Positions 23,975 to 35,188 of a stretch of DNA of 64,000 nucleotides are shown here, one piece after another (within the stretch, counting starts at the first letter, position 1; each line of letters starts with the position of its first letter). A program made the translations under genes and the position numbers. The stretch lies in NCBI RefSeq assembly GCF_040412425.1, contig NC_089766.1, forward strand, positions 15,439,508-15,503,507, given 5' to 3'. The notes under the pieces were generated by a model. It ran no database searches. It had not been told where the DNA came from and was given only the letters and a program-made list of their open reading frames with translations. The DNA comes from Macrobrachium rosenbergii. Lineage: Eukaryota > Arthropoda > Malacostraca > Decapoda > Palaemonidae.

Positions 23975-24410
23975 CGCTGGAACCTGGCCCTTCCTGTCAT
24001 GTCTCCCCTACCCTCCCGATTCCCTACCTGCCCCCACCCCGACCTGGGGCGGACAGTTAGGTTTACAGTAGAAGGGTGGATGCGTCATGTCTCCCTACCC
24101 CCCAATCCCCTACCTAACCCGCCGCCATCCGGGTGGACAATCAGTTTTACAGAAGGGGGGTGGATGTGTCATGTCTCCCCTACCCTCCCTATACCCTTCC
24201 TAAACCGCCCCCACCCGGGCAGACAACCAGGTTTGCAGGAGGAGGGTGGATGTGTCATGTCACCCATACACTCCTGATCCCCTACCTACCCCACCACCAC
24301 CCAGGGTGGACAAGCAGGTTTGCAGGAGGAGGGTGGATGTGTCATGTCTCCCCTACCCTCCCTATACCCTACCTACCCCGCCACCACCCGGGCGGACAAA
24401 CAATAAAGAT
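23975..24410. repeat. ~87-bp minisatellite, about 5 units
   Basis: GGTGGATGTGTCATGTCTCC recurs at about 24074, 24160, 24246 and 24332, with an eroded first unit near 23990. Each unit ends CCCGGGTGGACAA or a close variant and then GTTTGCAGGAGGAG. Proline-rich frames are repeat translations. Confidence 0.9.
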
Positions 24411-24526
24411 CCACTTGGTTTTTATTATTGTAGATTGATATTTTGTGTTTGGTTTCCAACGAATTTCCATCTGGAACCGAAGCCTGTACCTTTTAGATGG
24501 TTTCTGTTGTGGTCCCTATTCTAAAA

Positions 24527-24846
24527 CTCCCTGTAGGGGGATAGTGCCGTCAGTGCACCTCATGCGATGTACTGTAGGCATTACTAAAGGTTCTTGAAAG
24601 CGTCCCTTCGGCCCCCAGCTCCAACCCCTGTCGTTCCTTCTACTGTACCTCCTTTCATATTCTCTTTCTTCCATCTTACTTCCCACCCTCTCCTAACAAT
24701 TGATTCATAGTGCAACTGCGAGGTTTTCCTCCTGTTATACCTTTCAGACCTACCTACTTTCAATTTCCTTTCCAGCGCTGAATGACCTCAAAGGTCCCAG
24801 TGCTTGGCCTTTGGCCTAAACTCTATATTCCATTCCATTCTGTATT
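24527..24846 (+). mobile_element. Family A SINE-like element, copy 2
   Basis: Full-length copy from CTCCCTGTAGGGGGATAGTGC to the ATTCCATTCC tail. It is flanked by a perfect 12-bp direct repeat CCTATTCTAAAA (24515-24526 and 24847-24858), a strong sign of target-primed insertion. Confidence 0.9.
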
Positions 24847-24858
24847 CCTATTCTAAAA

Positions 24859-25724
24859 TTGGTCTTTATAATATGGAATATAACCTTTCAAGTGAAGTTT
24901 GAAGTTTTGTATTTATGTATTTTTTTGTGATTTCCTCACTAAATTTTATTCATAACTTTAATTTTTATCTATAATCTTGTTTCTGAACTAAGTCTGTATT
25001 TTACGGATGATTTCTTTTGTTGCGTATTCACTAATTTAATTTTGATAATTTACATGTGGCTTTTAACCTAATTTCTGCACCTTGTACATGGTTTTGAAAA
25101 GGAAGTTTGAGCCATGATCTGTTTATTTGGCAGTTTAATTTCATCCTGGTTTCTAACTCAACGTTGTTTCTGTCTAGAGCCAAATATCTTGATGGTGTTT
25201 TCTAATTTGCCCCATGCATTTCAGCAATATCAGCCTTTTAGTTTACAATTATACTCTGAAAAATATTTCCAAAATTGTCCTATGTTATCAATCTTTATTT
25301 CAAATAAAGATTCCTCCTTTGAAAAAATTAAGCATCACAATGAATGATGCTTCCCAAGATGTATCATTTTCTTTCCTATTTTCTTGATAAAAAAAAAGAA
25401 AAAGAGAAAGCCAGATCAATACACTGATATTTATTCTGTCTTCTTAACGACTCACAACCATTTTGTGTTTATTATCTGAGTGCTCAGACGATAGGCCTAT
25501 TAGCCCGTCTGTTGACGTGAGGATATAACAGACTTGGAGTTGCGATGAAAATTTAATTCCCAGTCTTCTTGGAGAGAGAGAGACAGAGACAGAGACAGAG
25601 ACGTAAACGCTGTATTTGAGTAAGTCATGAATATTTCACTCCAACTAGTCTGTCTGGCTAACAGACCAACAGACAGAGAAACAGAATGGAAAATTTTAAC
25701 TACGTACCATCCAGGTTTGTCTGT
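24859..25724. other. unassigned; no gene seen
   Basis: AT-rich sequence with recurring phrases such as TTTCTAACT and a small (GA)/(GACA) run at 25573-25602. The ORF at 25114-25347 is AT-rich and unrecognised. Confidence 0.4.
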
Positions 25725-25735
25725 CAAAGCTTCAA

Positions 25736-26023
25736 CGTTAAGTATATCTTAGTTTAACCAGACCACTGAGCTGATTAACAGCTCTCCTAGAGAGGGCTGG
25801 CCCGAAGGATTAGACTTATTTTACGTGGCTAAGAATCAATTGGTTACCTAGCCACGGGACCTACAGCTTATTGTGGAATCCGAACCACATTATAGCGAGA
25901 AATGAATTTCTATCACCAGAAATAAATTCCTCTTATTCTTCATTGGCCGGTCGGAGATTCGAACTCGCGGCTAACAGAGTGGTAGCTGAGAACGGAACCC
26001 ACTCTCCCAACGAGGAACGATGC
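25736..26023 (-). mobile_element. Family D tRNA-derived SINE, copy 1
   Basis: On the minus strand it has CGTTGGGAGAGTGGG (A-box region), then GAGTTCGAATCTC (B box), then a non-tRNA body shared with 34456-34740 (AGGAATTTATTTCTGGTGAT, GTGGTTCGGATTCCACAATA, TAGCCACGTAAAA) ending GTGGTCTGGTTAAACTAAG. The direct repeat CAAAGCTTCAA lies at both ends (25725-25735 and 26024-26034). A shared body downstream of a tRNA head is the definition of a SINE family. Confidence 0.9.
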
Positions 26024-26085
26024 CAAAGCTTCAATGCATAAGGTTATCGACGTCAAAGCTTCAATGCATAAGGTTATCGACGACA
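26022..26085. repeat. two-copy ~31-bp tandem duplication at SINE edge
   Basis: CAAAGCTTCAATGCATAAGG and TTATCGACG occur twice in a row (from 26024 and 26055). The first copy includes the SINE's target-site duplication. Confidence 0.85.
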
Positions 26086-26315
26086 TAAAATTGAACTAAA
26101 ACCGGTTGAAGCACAACAACAAGAAAATTAACTGGAAAATTTGATTTCTTGTGTGATATGAGAGTGATTACGCGTAGTATAAAAAAAAATACTGGACTAG
26201 ATACAATGGAAATTAATATTTACCGCCTGGTGACCGTTCTCTTGCAAAATATCTTGCATTGGAAGTACTGTTTTTATTCTTTGAGAAGTGTCTTACAACT
26301 TACTACCTGGGTTAA

Positions 26316-26468
<153 letters not shown>

Positions 26469-26744
26469 TATATATGCACACACCTTGAGTTGTCATTTTC
26501 ACATCACCTTTTCAGGATTAAGATTGATGATGAGTGATTTTTATGATAATGATGAAGATTAACGTTAAGTGATGTCATCATGAAGATCACATTATGGTGC
26601 ATGACATTTTAAAAATACAAATCCAACTACGTTAAAGGTTATAATAAGATCGACGGAAAAGCTTTATCAAAGAAACTGTCCATAACAGGCAATGATCGGA
26701 AAAACATTTTGAAAGAAAGAGGACGAAGCCTGGGAGTCAGTCAC

Positions 26745-26794
<50 letters not shown>

Positions 26795-27125
26795 CTGGTC
26801 TGGTGTGTCCAGGGCATGAGAGGGAGAGAGGGTGGGGGGAGGTTTTCATGTCAGACCCGAGCGAGTGATGACTCTCCAAGGAGCCATCATCCGGGCAGCA
26901 ATTTGGCCATTTTTCTAAACAGCGCTGAGCATTACCTGCGCCCTAAATCACTACCCGGATAATTACGAGTCTTTTCCCCTTAGCCCACTCGAGTGGCGTC
27001 CCCTCTTCGCCCCTTCACCTCCTGTGTAAACACCGTGATTTCTTTTTCCCCTTTTTTCTCTCTCTAAGGCTTTGTTTACCCTCAACCTTCTTAGTCTCAG
27101 GTGCCCGTAGACGATAGCTCATCCC
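26469..27125. other. unassigned with (GA)n
   Basis: (GA)n at 26750-26790. A GC-richer patch lies at 26830-27010. No gene is supported. Confidence 0.4.
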
Positions 27126-27129
27126 CCTG

Positions 27130-27280
27130 CGGGACTCCCGTGATGTCATACGTCACGCCGCCAATGGTGCTCCTCTGGGAGCTTTGACGTCATCGATTAT
27201 CGGCCAATCACGTGACCATCGTTCATCATTATTGACAGCGGGAGGCTAAAACGCTTCCTAGAGGTATATTAAAGGTTTTA
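27130..27280 (+). promoter_or_regulatory. candidate promoter: CRE, CCAAT, E-box, TATA-like
   Basis: TGACGTCA at 27185-27192, a CRE half-site ACGTCAC at 27150, CCAAT at 27161 and 27204, CACGTG at 27209-27214, and a TATA-like GTATATTAAAGG at 27264-27275 all lie within 130 bp. Clustering and order are promoter-like, but no downstream gene is visible within the window. Chance or an old regulatory fragment remains possible. Confidence 0.35.
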
Positions 27281-27659
27281 TTGATAAGGATTCGTGGGGA
27301 TATTGATATTTCTCACAGTGGCTGGCCCGTGTGAGATTAGCATATAGAGCTGAATGCTAATTTACCCTTAGGGGAAAAATCTCCTGACACACGCCACTGA
27401 CCCATACTATTTCAGAGGGCTTTCGAAATACGGCTTCTTAATGGCACTGCAATCACGCATGCGCGTGGCAGGCCGAATCATTGTCTGTTTGCCAGTCCGT
27501 TCGTGCATGTCAATTAGGGCAGACAGGTGAGACTTGCTGTGGAAAGTGTATCTTTTTTCATATTATTTTTATTGTGACCCTAGAGGGCGTTACGCTTCCG
27601 GTCTTTCAAGAATGATTTTGGGATGAGGTTGCTTGCCTCATGACTTTATCTGTCCTGGT
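27281..27659. other. unassigned; no gene seen
   Basis: Ordinary sequence downstream of the putative promoter. Frames are short. Confidence 0.35.
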
Positions 27660-27779
27660 TTTAGCCCACCTCAGTCGACTTTCAGATACGTCATTCACAG
27701 CTAAGGTCATCCGAGGCACGTTGGGAATCATATCCAGGTCCTCTTGCTTGTGAAGCGAGTATCATGACCAGCAGACCAC

Positions 27780-27782
<3 letters not shown>
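27660..27782 (-). mobile_element. tRNA-like SINE head next to (AT)n
   Basis: On the minus strand, CTGGTCATGATACTCGC (A-box region), then CCTGGATATGATTCCC (B box), then AACGTGCCTCGGATGACC. The A-to-B spacing suits a tRNA origin. It abuts (AT)n at 27783. Confidence 0.55.
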
Positions 27783-27869
<87 letters not shown>

Positions 27870-27880
27870 ATATATATGAT
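27783..27880. repeat. (AT)n microsatellite
   Basis: AT run of about 98 bp ending in GTAT/GATAT variants. The 27881-28130 interval has no recognised feature. Confidence 0.95.
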
Positions 27881-28129
27881 ATATATGCGTGTGTCCGCAC
27901 ATACAAACATGCACATCCACACCCACACGTGCATCCGCACATAAAACCGCGACTACGCACTCACTCGGACGTGAGTTCACATCCGTAAAATTACCCATCG
28001 TAAAAAAAATAAAAAAAAAACTCTTGAAATGAATCGATAGCGAACACGCAATACTTCTGTTCTAAGTTGAAGAAGCAATTGGACTCATTATGTGCAATTA
28101 AGCGAATACATCTTAATGTCATGCTATGA

Positions 28130-29060
28130 CGGAGAGTTTTTTTTTAAGTATTAGTCAGTTTTTTTTATTGCAGTATTTTTTTTATTGCTTTAAAAAGTGT
28201 TGTAGGAGAGCATTGTAATGCGACCTGATTTTCTGTTGTTTCAGTTTTTTATTCGATTTTTTATTGCTGTAAAGTTTTTTAGGACAGTGGTTAAGTGCGG
28301 CCTGATTTTTTCAGGCATTCTTATATCTGGTAATATGAAATGTGTATCAGGAAGAAGTTGGATTTAGCGTGACCTGATTTTTTTCCCCCGGACAGACTTA
28401 TTTTTACTGTCGCAGGAAAATGCTTCAGGACAAAGTGGGATTTAATGTGACCTGATTTTTTCCCCAGACAGATTTATTTTTACTATTGCAGGAAAATGCG
28501 TTAGGACAAAGTTGGAGTTTAATGTGACCTGATTTTTCCCAAGACATTTATTTTTACTATCGCAGGAAAGTGCGTCAAGACAAAGTGGGATTTAATGTGA
28601 TCTGATTTTTTCCCCAGACAGATTTATTTTGACTATCGCAGGAAAATACGTGAGGACAAAGTTGAATTTAATGTGACCTGATTTTTTCCCCAGACAGATT
28701 TATTTTTACTATCGCAGGAAAGTGCGTCTGGACAAAGTTGGATTGAATGTGACCTGATTTTTTAGATAAGATTTATTTCTGTATGGATGTAAAATGTATC
28801 ACTGCAATGTGGGATTTGGTGGGACCTGATTTTTCATGCAAGATTGATTTTTGTATAGAAGGGAAGTGTGCCAGTAAAGTGGGATGTAACCTGATTTTTA
28901 GACAGGGTTTATTTTTGTATAGAAGTATAGAAGCAAAATGAGATTCATTGCGACCTGATTTATTATTTCTAGAAATGATTATTTTTCCTAGTATATCAAT
29001 GTGAGTTTCTGTGACCTGATTTATTCTTTATATTTCAGAATTTTTCTTAGTATTGCCAAG
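28130..29060. repeat. ~75-bp minisatellite, about 12 units
   Basis: The phrase TGTGACCTGATTTTTTCCCC recurs about every 75 bp (28369, 28449, 28526, 28675 and 28750 among others), with AGACAGATTTATTTTTACTA and GCAGGAAAATGCGT in the best copies. Ends are more diverged. An isolated related unit lies near 29375. Confidence 0.9.
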
Positions 29061-29485
29061 AAAAATGGTTTATTGGCATGGAAATTGCTTCGCCCGATTT
29101 TGATATGAAAAATTTCTTTTATTTTCTTAATATTGACCTTTTAAGTAAGTCAGAATAAACAGACTTTTCTGTGACGTCAGTTTTCTCTTTTCTTTGTTTT
29201 TCTTGCATTGTACTGAGAAAGAAATTCGTGTTTCGGTATCCGTAAAGTTTCCTGAATTTGTAGTAGTTTAGTGAAAAGTGTGTCATGATAAGTGTATTCT
29301 GAAACTTTTACGCGTTTTTGGTTTTTCGGTATTGCAATAAAGTCTGTCTGGGTAGAAGGGCAAAGTGTGATATAGTATGACCTGATTTTTTTTTAGTATT
29401 GCAGTATAGGGATGTGTCAGGATAGAATGTAATTTAGTTTGATTTCTGATTTTATGTATATATATATTTTTTGTCTTGTAGTATG
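29061..29485. other. unassigned; decayed extension of the 75-bp array
   Basis: Occasional phrases from the array persist (GACCTGATTTTTTT at 29380) in otherwise AT-rich sequence. Confidence 0.4.
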
Positions 29486-29505
29486 TAATGGCGAAGTGTA
29501 GTTAG

Positions 29506-29587
<82 letters not shown>

Positions 29588-29630
29588 GTCTTCTAGTAAA
29601 AGTGTGTAATGGCGAAGTGTAGTTAGTATG
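29486..29630. repeat. (AT)n flanked by a 23-bp direct repeat
   Basis: GTAATGGCGAAGTGTAGTTAG occurs at 29486 and again at 29608, on either side of (AT)n (29507-29579) and a T run. Confidence 0.85.
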
Positions 29631-30384
29631 AGTCATGATTACTCTCAATTCCTTTTTAAGTTTGAAACGAAAAGTTCCTTTTATAATGAACGTGATGGTT
29701 TCCATGGCAACATATCACCAACTCTCCATTTTTCCTTCAATAAGACGCAAAGTCACAAATGCAAACTAATTTACAGACACACACACACACACAGCTTAAA
29801 TTCGTTAGTCCAAGGCAATAAAAGCTCGCATAAAAAGAACTCTTTCAACGTCGGATGCACGAATCATGCAAGAAGAAGAAGAAGTCTCCGTGCAATAAAA
29901 CACCAAGACTAAAAACACAACAGGCGGCTCTTGGTGTCCATCATTTGGGGCGTCATCAACATCAGCCCCCGGACCTTGCGGACGAGATGGGGGGTGGGGT
30001 TTGGGGGGAGGAGGAGGAGGAGGAGTAGGAGGCCTAGAGGCACCCAGACTCGCTGAATAGTTCCCCAAAGGGATGCGACGACAAAAGCTATAAAAGGTAC
30101 TTTTCGATTCGCAATTGTTGACGATTGAATTGCGCGGTTTTATTGGCAATACGGATGTGGGAAGGTTATAGGGTTGGGGGTGAGGGTGGGGGGGTATAGT
30201 GTTTGATGGTGGTAAGGGGTGGGGAAAGGTGTCCCATTTTGATATGGGATTGGGGAGGGGGAAGTGCTCTCTTTGATGGGGAGTGGTTCGTATGAAGGTG
30301 TGTCCCACCCACAGAGGAAGGGGCAGGGTAGGTGTCCTGTTTATGGGGAGGGGGAGAGGAAACATTCAATATTATAAAAGGGAA

Positions 30385-30390
<6 letters not shown>
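29631..30390. other. unassigned; G-rich half
   Basis: From 29980 to 30360 the + strand is G-rich with many GGGG runs. A minus-strand frame (29805-30365) is Pro-rich for that reason and has no recognisable domain. No gene is called. Confidence 0.4.

Positions 30391-30436
<46 letters not shown>
30391..30436. repeat. (AT)n microsatellite
   Basis: AT run of about 46 bp followed by a T run. Confidence 0.95.
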
Positions 30437-30444
<8 letters not shown>

Positions 30445-30743
30445 TTTAAATCAGAGGCGAGATGGGACGGCCAACCTAACTAACCCAGGCTCAAGAAGCA
30501 ACTTTTAAAACAGTTAAAGGACAGTTCATGAGCTGTAAGAGAATTCCAAAGTCTGGCGTGGGGGGAGAGGGGAGGGGAGGTGCATTTAAGAGAAAATGGG
30601 TAAGTTGCAGTCTTTTGCAAGGTCGTGGGTACGTCTCATGGCCTCTCGTTTGACCTCTTCCCGGGTCATTTCACCATGTACAAATATCTGAGGTCATTGC
30701 TGTTCGCGTTATCGTTCTTATTGTAACTGCTTTCATTGGTGTT

Positions 30744-30799
<56 letters not shown>

Positions 30800-31695
30800 G
30801 CTTTTCAAGTATTTTGTTAACTGTGTGCTTGTGTGCGCGTGCGCGCGTAAAAAAACTGGTTCGTGAATTTTTCATTCTGAAAAAAAAAAAAAATCCTTCA
30901 AAATTGGTTGCAACTACACGAAATCGCAATCGTGTCCAGGATCGGAACTGATTCTTTTAGTAATACATCGAACAGCGTATACTGATATACAAGGAACATT
31001 CTTACATTCTGTTCTCTCTAAAAATAAATCTCCATTAACAAAAAAAGAATAATCTCCTTTGACAAGAAATAACAACATTCAACAATGGAAAAGCGCTGCA
31101 GTAATGGCTCCGAATTCCGAAAACCGCACACTCAAAGAAGCTCTTATTATTGTATTGCGGTCAGTTTTTATTTTCCTTATCTGTGCTCTCAAGTCATAAT
31201 ATATCTAAAAAAAAAAAAAACACAACTGCAATTTCAAGTGACGTGAATATCGTATTCAGAAAACGGCTGCAAGATTCTCGCTTATGCTCGGACCGTAATC
31301 ACTGGACTGCAGCTGTGTGAAGTTTGTGTTAAACCGAAGTATTTTTCATAATGATGGCCTTCGTGCACGCACGCTAGAAGTCTCTTTGTTTCGTTTTTAT
31401 ACCCATTTTTTCCGTACGGGTCATTTATTAACTGGTTTGGCTGTCTGTCTGTCCGTCCGCTCATGTTATGATTTTTACAGCACTATGATTTTATTGCTTG
31501 ATCATAAAGACTTCATACTTCATATAACTTATCTATGGATGATGGAGACTCAATATTGTTAGAGTTGGATTCAAGGGTCAAGGTTAGGGTTAACCTTAGC
31601 GGTCAAAATCAGTATGGCATTTAACCTCTGCCAAACCTATTGAAATATACGACACAGAGATTGTGTATTTTCATGCATACTGTGCGCATGATGCC
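30437..31695. other. unassigned with (ATT)n
   Basis: (ATT)n at 30746-30799, a GCGC-rich patch at 30835-30848, and A runs at 30881 and 31208. No gene is supported. Confidence 0.4.
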
Positions 31696-31699
31696 AGCG

Positions 31700-31850
31700 A
31701 TGAGAGCGAGGTCAAGGTCATACTTATTGGTCAGAGGTCAGATAAGAAGTTGCTACCACTGGGGTCACCATGTTTCACGATGAGCTCGAGGTCAGGGTCA
31801 TACTTATTGGTCAGAGGTCAGATAAGAAATTGCTACCCCTGGGGCATTAT
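31700..31850. repeat. two-copy ~81-bp tandem duplication
   Basis: GAGCGAGGTCAAGGTCATAC...GATAAGAAGTTGCTACC (31705) and its copy from 31786 differ at few positions. Confidence 0.8.
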
Positions 31851-31924
31851 TGGGTTACCCAAGCACATCTTGTTAAACTAATTTGCATCTTGAGTAGAAA
31901 TTTATTTTTTACTTTTTGATATCT

Positions 31925-32166
31925 TGCAGAAGGTCCAGCGAAAATGCAATGCATTACTACTCTAATACTAATCTTCTTGTATTTTAATACAGTTTTATCT
32001 ATTTATCTATTTATTATTTTTTTTTCTTTTTAATAAGTTGGATCTCTTCTTTCTGCATTTCCCTTTACTTCTTCTTACTTCTTCCTAATGAACAACAAAT
32101 TCTTTGGAAGCTTGAATCTCAAGTCAATGGCCCTGTGGGCTTGTTCCATATGAATGGGTTTCATCT

Positions 32167-32206
<40 letters not shown>
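31925..32206 (+). mobile_element. Family C element with (AAT)n tail, copy 1
   Basis: It shares with 58571-58906 and 59165-59561 the segments TGCAATGCATTACTACTCTA, CTTCTTACTTCTTCCTAATG, TTCTTTGGAAGCTTGAAT and GGGCTTGTTCCATATGAAT, then TTCATCTCCTGAATAATAATA. All three copies run into (AAT)n on the same strand, so the microsatellite is part of the element's 3' tail. Confidence 0.8.
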
Positions 32207-32236
<30 letters not shown>

Positions 32237-32262
32237 AAGAAGAAAGAAGAAGAAGAAGAAGA
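32207..32262. repeat. (AAG)n microsatellite
   Basis: AAG run directly after the Family C (AAT)n tail, with one AAAG interruption. Confidence 0.95.
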
Positions 32263-32548
32263 CCTCTTTGAGGCAAGTTTTGATGAATAAAATGGCTGCA
32301 TTTTGCGAATTGATTTTATACTGAGTTTTCTCAATTCTTCTAATAATTCGCTTTTCCTGCACATCATTATTTAGTCAATAATTGACCAATCTTCATATTT
32401 CGATGGATAAAACAGCGTATTTCTTAAAGCAGAAATTCTTTATTTAACCATTACAGCAGGTTACTGAAACATGGGATGTAAATCCGTAGATTTTCATGAT
32501 GGTATTTTCGGTGGTATTTCTTTTTTTCTTTTTCCGAAGTCTATCTGG

Positions 32549-32605
<57 letters not shown>

Positions 32606-32868
32606 CGGAGCTGGATTTTATAATTTGGTAGTAAGGGAATAACGACTATGACGAAGTTAAGATATTTGGGCTTAACACAGAAGTGGGAGATTGGCCCACC
32701 TCCTTAAATATGGAAGACTATCGTTCGTAAAGAAAATGAATCCCCAGTCGATTGTTAATTTTGATTTTTTCTTTGACTTACTTTCACGTGACGTTCGTGT
32801 TTTAAGTTTGTTTATTTTTTGCGCTACCACTTCACGAGGCCGAGTCATTGCCAAATCCAACGTAAATC

Positions 32869-32869
<1 letters not shown>
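32263..32869. other. unassigned with (AAT)n
   Basis: (AAT)n at 32551-32604. The remainder is AT-rich with no recognisable feature. Confidence 0.4.
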
Positions 32870-32926
<57 letters not shown>

Positions 32927-32944
32927 ATATTAATAATATTATTA

Positions 32945-33033
<89 letters not shown>
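32870..33033. repeat. head-to-head (AAT)n/(ATT)n palindrome plus (CT)n
   Basis: (AAT)n (32872-32912) changes into (ATT)n (32944-33000) through a mixed AATATT centre, so the array is self-complementary. (CT)n follows at 33001-33033. Confidence 0.9.
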
Positions 33034-33036
<3 letters not shown>

Positions 33037-33229
33037 CACAAAATGCCTCTATTTGAACTAGCCCGTGTTACGCCGTATTACGTATTGTACCTTCCGTGTT
33101 CCCACTGCCTTTCCCTCCTTTTAACTCTTAAGTGTTACCAGATATAATTACCACTTTATTCAATAGGAGGGGTGGGAGGGAGTCACGTGATCTACTGAAG
33201 GGCGAAGAGTTGGGGAGGAGGAGGAGGAG
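33034..33229. other. unassigned short spacer
   Basis: No recognisable feature; purine content rises at the end. Confidence 0.3.
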
Positions 33230-33780
33230 GTGAGGGGGGAGGTATGATGTGGCCTGTGTTGGAGGGGAAAGGCGGTGGCTGTGATGGTGGTGGAGAGAGA
33301 TGTTTCGGAATATGATGGTGGTTTGTTGGAGATGGTGATGCTGGAGGAAGAGAAGAAATTAGTGTTGGTGGTGTTGGAGGAGGAGGAGGAGAAAGGTGAT
33401 ACCTATATGTTTGAGGGGACAGGTTAGTGTTGGAGGAGACGAAGTCAGTGTTGGTGTTGGTGTTGGAGAAGGGAATAATGATGGTGATGTTGGAGTGGAT
33501 AGTATCTGTTGTTTTGGAGGAGATGAAGTCAGTGTTGGTGATGGTGTTGGAGAAGGGAATAATGAGGGCTGTGGTGGAGTGGAAGGTGTTGGAGAGAGTA
33601 ACGTTGATGTTGGAGAAAGGGGTAAAAGGAGAGGTTAACAGTGGTGGTGTTGGAGAAGGAGGAAGGTTTAATAATGTCGGTGGTTGGGGAGAAGTAGGAG
33701 ATACAAGTTACGAAAACATGAAGGGATTACGTTGGAGGAGAAGGGCGGAGGAATTATCAGTGTTGGAGGAGGCATGGGCC
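33230..33780. repeat. degenerate GGTGTTGGAGGAG-type purine-rich repeat
   Basis: Phrases such as GTCAGTGTTGGTG, TGTTGGAGAAGGGAATAATG (33461 and 33546) and GGTGTTGGAGGAG recur irregularly over 550 bp. The better-preserved pair GGAGGAGATGAAGTCAGTGT/GGAGGAGACGAAGTCAGTGT is about 83 bp apart. Open frames (Gly/Val/Glu-rich) follow the repeat. Confidence 0.75.
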
Positions 33781-34455
33781 CACCTTACCAACTCATACTT
33801 CTTCTTCTCCTTCCCACATCCGTCTATTGTTTGGCCTCATACTCACCTTGCTTACTCATTAACCTCATTATTTATCCACCTTCATTAATTCCTCATTAAG
33901 CTGTTTATCCGGTAATCCGGGGTCAAGGACCTTATTTGCCGTTATATACGTTCAATCGGCTCTTGATTTCCCCCGTCATTATTTCCACACTTATGTTGTG
34001 CCCCTCGGACACCCTTCTGTCAATATTGCGGGCGACTCGACTTACTTGCTTCCTCTCCTGGTGCGGTGCTCTTAGTTTTTTCTCGGTTCGCTTATTCTTC
34101 ATTGTTTTTGTTGACGTATTTGTTCTCTTGTCCGTTTTGTTCTTTGTTACTTTATTATTCTTGTTTTTTATTCGTATTTGTTGTTATTTGTTCTTTATTT
34201 GATGTTTCTGGTTTTTTCTGCTCTATTATTTTTATTTGGACATTTTCTTTTTTTTTCTTTTTTTCAGCTATTTTGTGATACGAGTTCCCGCCATAGGCAA
34301 GAAAAGCATTCAGAAAATTACCTCGTCCTCTGATGTTTTTTCGGGCCTCATTAGGACCCATTGCTTTTTCACCAGCATTTCCAATCCTCCCCATTTTATC
34401 GGGGTTATGATACGCTGGGATGCATAAAGGCCCCTGATGGAAGAAGCTGATTCAC
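33781..34455. other. unassigned; no gene seen
   Basis: T-rich from 34060 to 34270. Phe/Leu-rich frames there are compositional. Confidence 0.4.
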
Positions 34456-34740
34456 AGTTCTTCATTGGTAGGGCAGGTAGAGCTCTCGGCTAGCACGCTG
34501 TTGGCCCAGCGTTCGATTCTCCAACTGGCCAATGAAGAATTAGAGGAATTTATTTCTGGTGATAGAAATTCATTTCTCGTCATAATGTGGTTCGGATTCC
34601 ACAATAAGCTGTAGGTCCCGTTGCTAGGTAACCAGTTGGTTCTTAGCCACGTAAAACAAATCTGATCCTTCAGGCCAGCCCTAAGAGAGCTGTTAATCAG
34701 CTCAGTGGTCTGGTTAAACTAAGGTATACTTACCTTAACC
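34456..34740 (+). mobile_element. Family D tRNA-derived SINE, copy 2
   Basis: TTGGTAGGGCAGGTAGAGC (A-box region, from 34465) and GCGTTCGATTCTCC (B box, 34510-34523) form the head. The body then matches copy 1 (GAGGAATTTATTTCTGG, GTGGTTCGGATTCCACAATA, TTAGCCACGTAAAA, GGTCTGGTTAAACTAAGG). A clear target-site duplication was not found by eye. The heads of the two copies differ more than the bodies. Confidence 0.9.
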
Positions 34741-34840
34741 TGTGTTGGAATTGCAAGACTTCAGGAGGAATGAAACTGGCAAATGGATCTGCCTTATTCA
34801 TTTCTTCTGTTGCGTTTCACTTTCCCATGGATTACCATGA

Positions 34841-35170
34841 TTGTGTTTGAAATTAAGCTTCAAAGTCTGAAAGCGCTTGGGTCTTTCAGTTATCTTGCCT
34901 AAGAATGTGTGTTTGAGTTTGAAGTGAACCTGAGGACAACTTGGACCTCTAAGTTGTCCCGCCTAAGAGTGTTTGAATTTAAAATCAACCTTAAGAGTCT
35001 GAGGAAGATTCAGACCTACAAGTTGTTCCGCTGGATTGTGTGTATAAGTTTGAAGTTAACCTTTCAAGTCTGAGGAAGATATGAACTTCAAGTTGCCCAG
35101 ATAAAGAGTGTGGCTGAATTTGAAATTAACCTTTAAAGTTTGGGGGAGACTTGGACCTTTAACTTGTCGC
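34841..35170. repeat. degenerate ~70-bp repeat
   Basis: GTCTGAGGAAGA, TTGGACCTTTAAGTTGTC and GAATGTGTTTGAGTTTGAA-type phrases recur at about 70-bp spacing (34860, 34930, 34995, 35065 and 35135), with a last echo at 35575-35625. Confidence 0.75.
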
Positions 35171-35188
35171 GCTCACGAATGTGTTTTT

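Noticed and set aside
29805..30365. 186-codon minus-strand frame as a host exon
   Set aside because: Half is low-complexity Pro-rich sequence, and the remainder has no recognisable family or splice evidence.
30166..30369. Proline-rich minus-strand protein
   Set aside because: Produced by G-rich sequence on the + strand; no domain and no conserved start.
34465..34523. True tRNA gene
   Set aside because: A and B boxes are present but the sequence does not fold as a tRNA and continues into a body shared with another locus, so it is a SINE.
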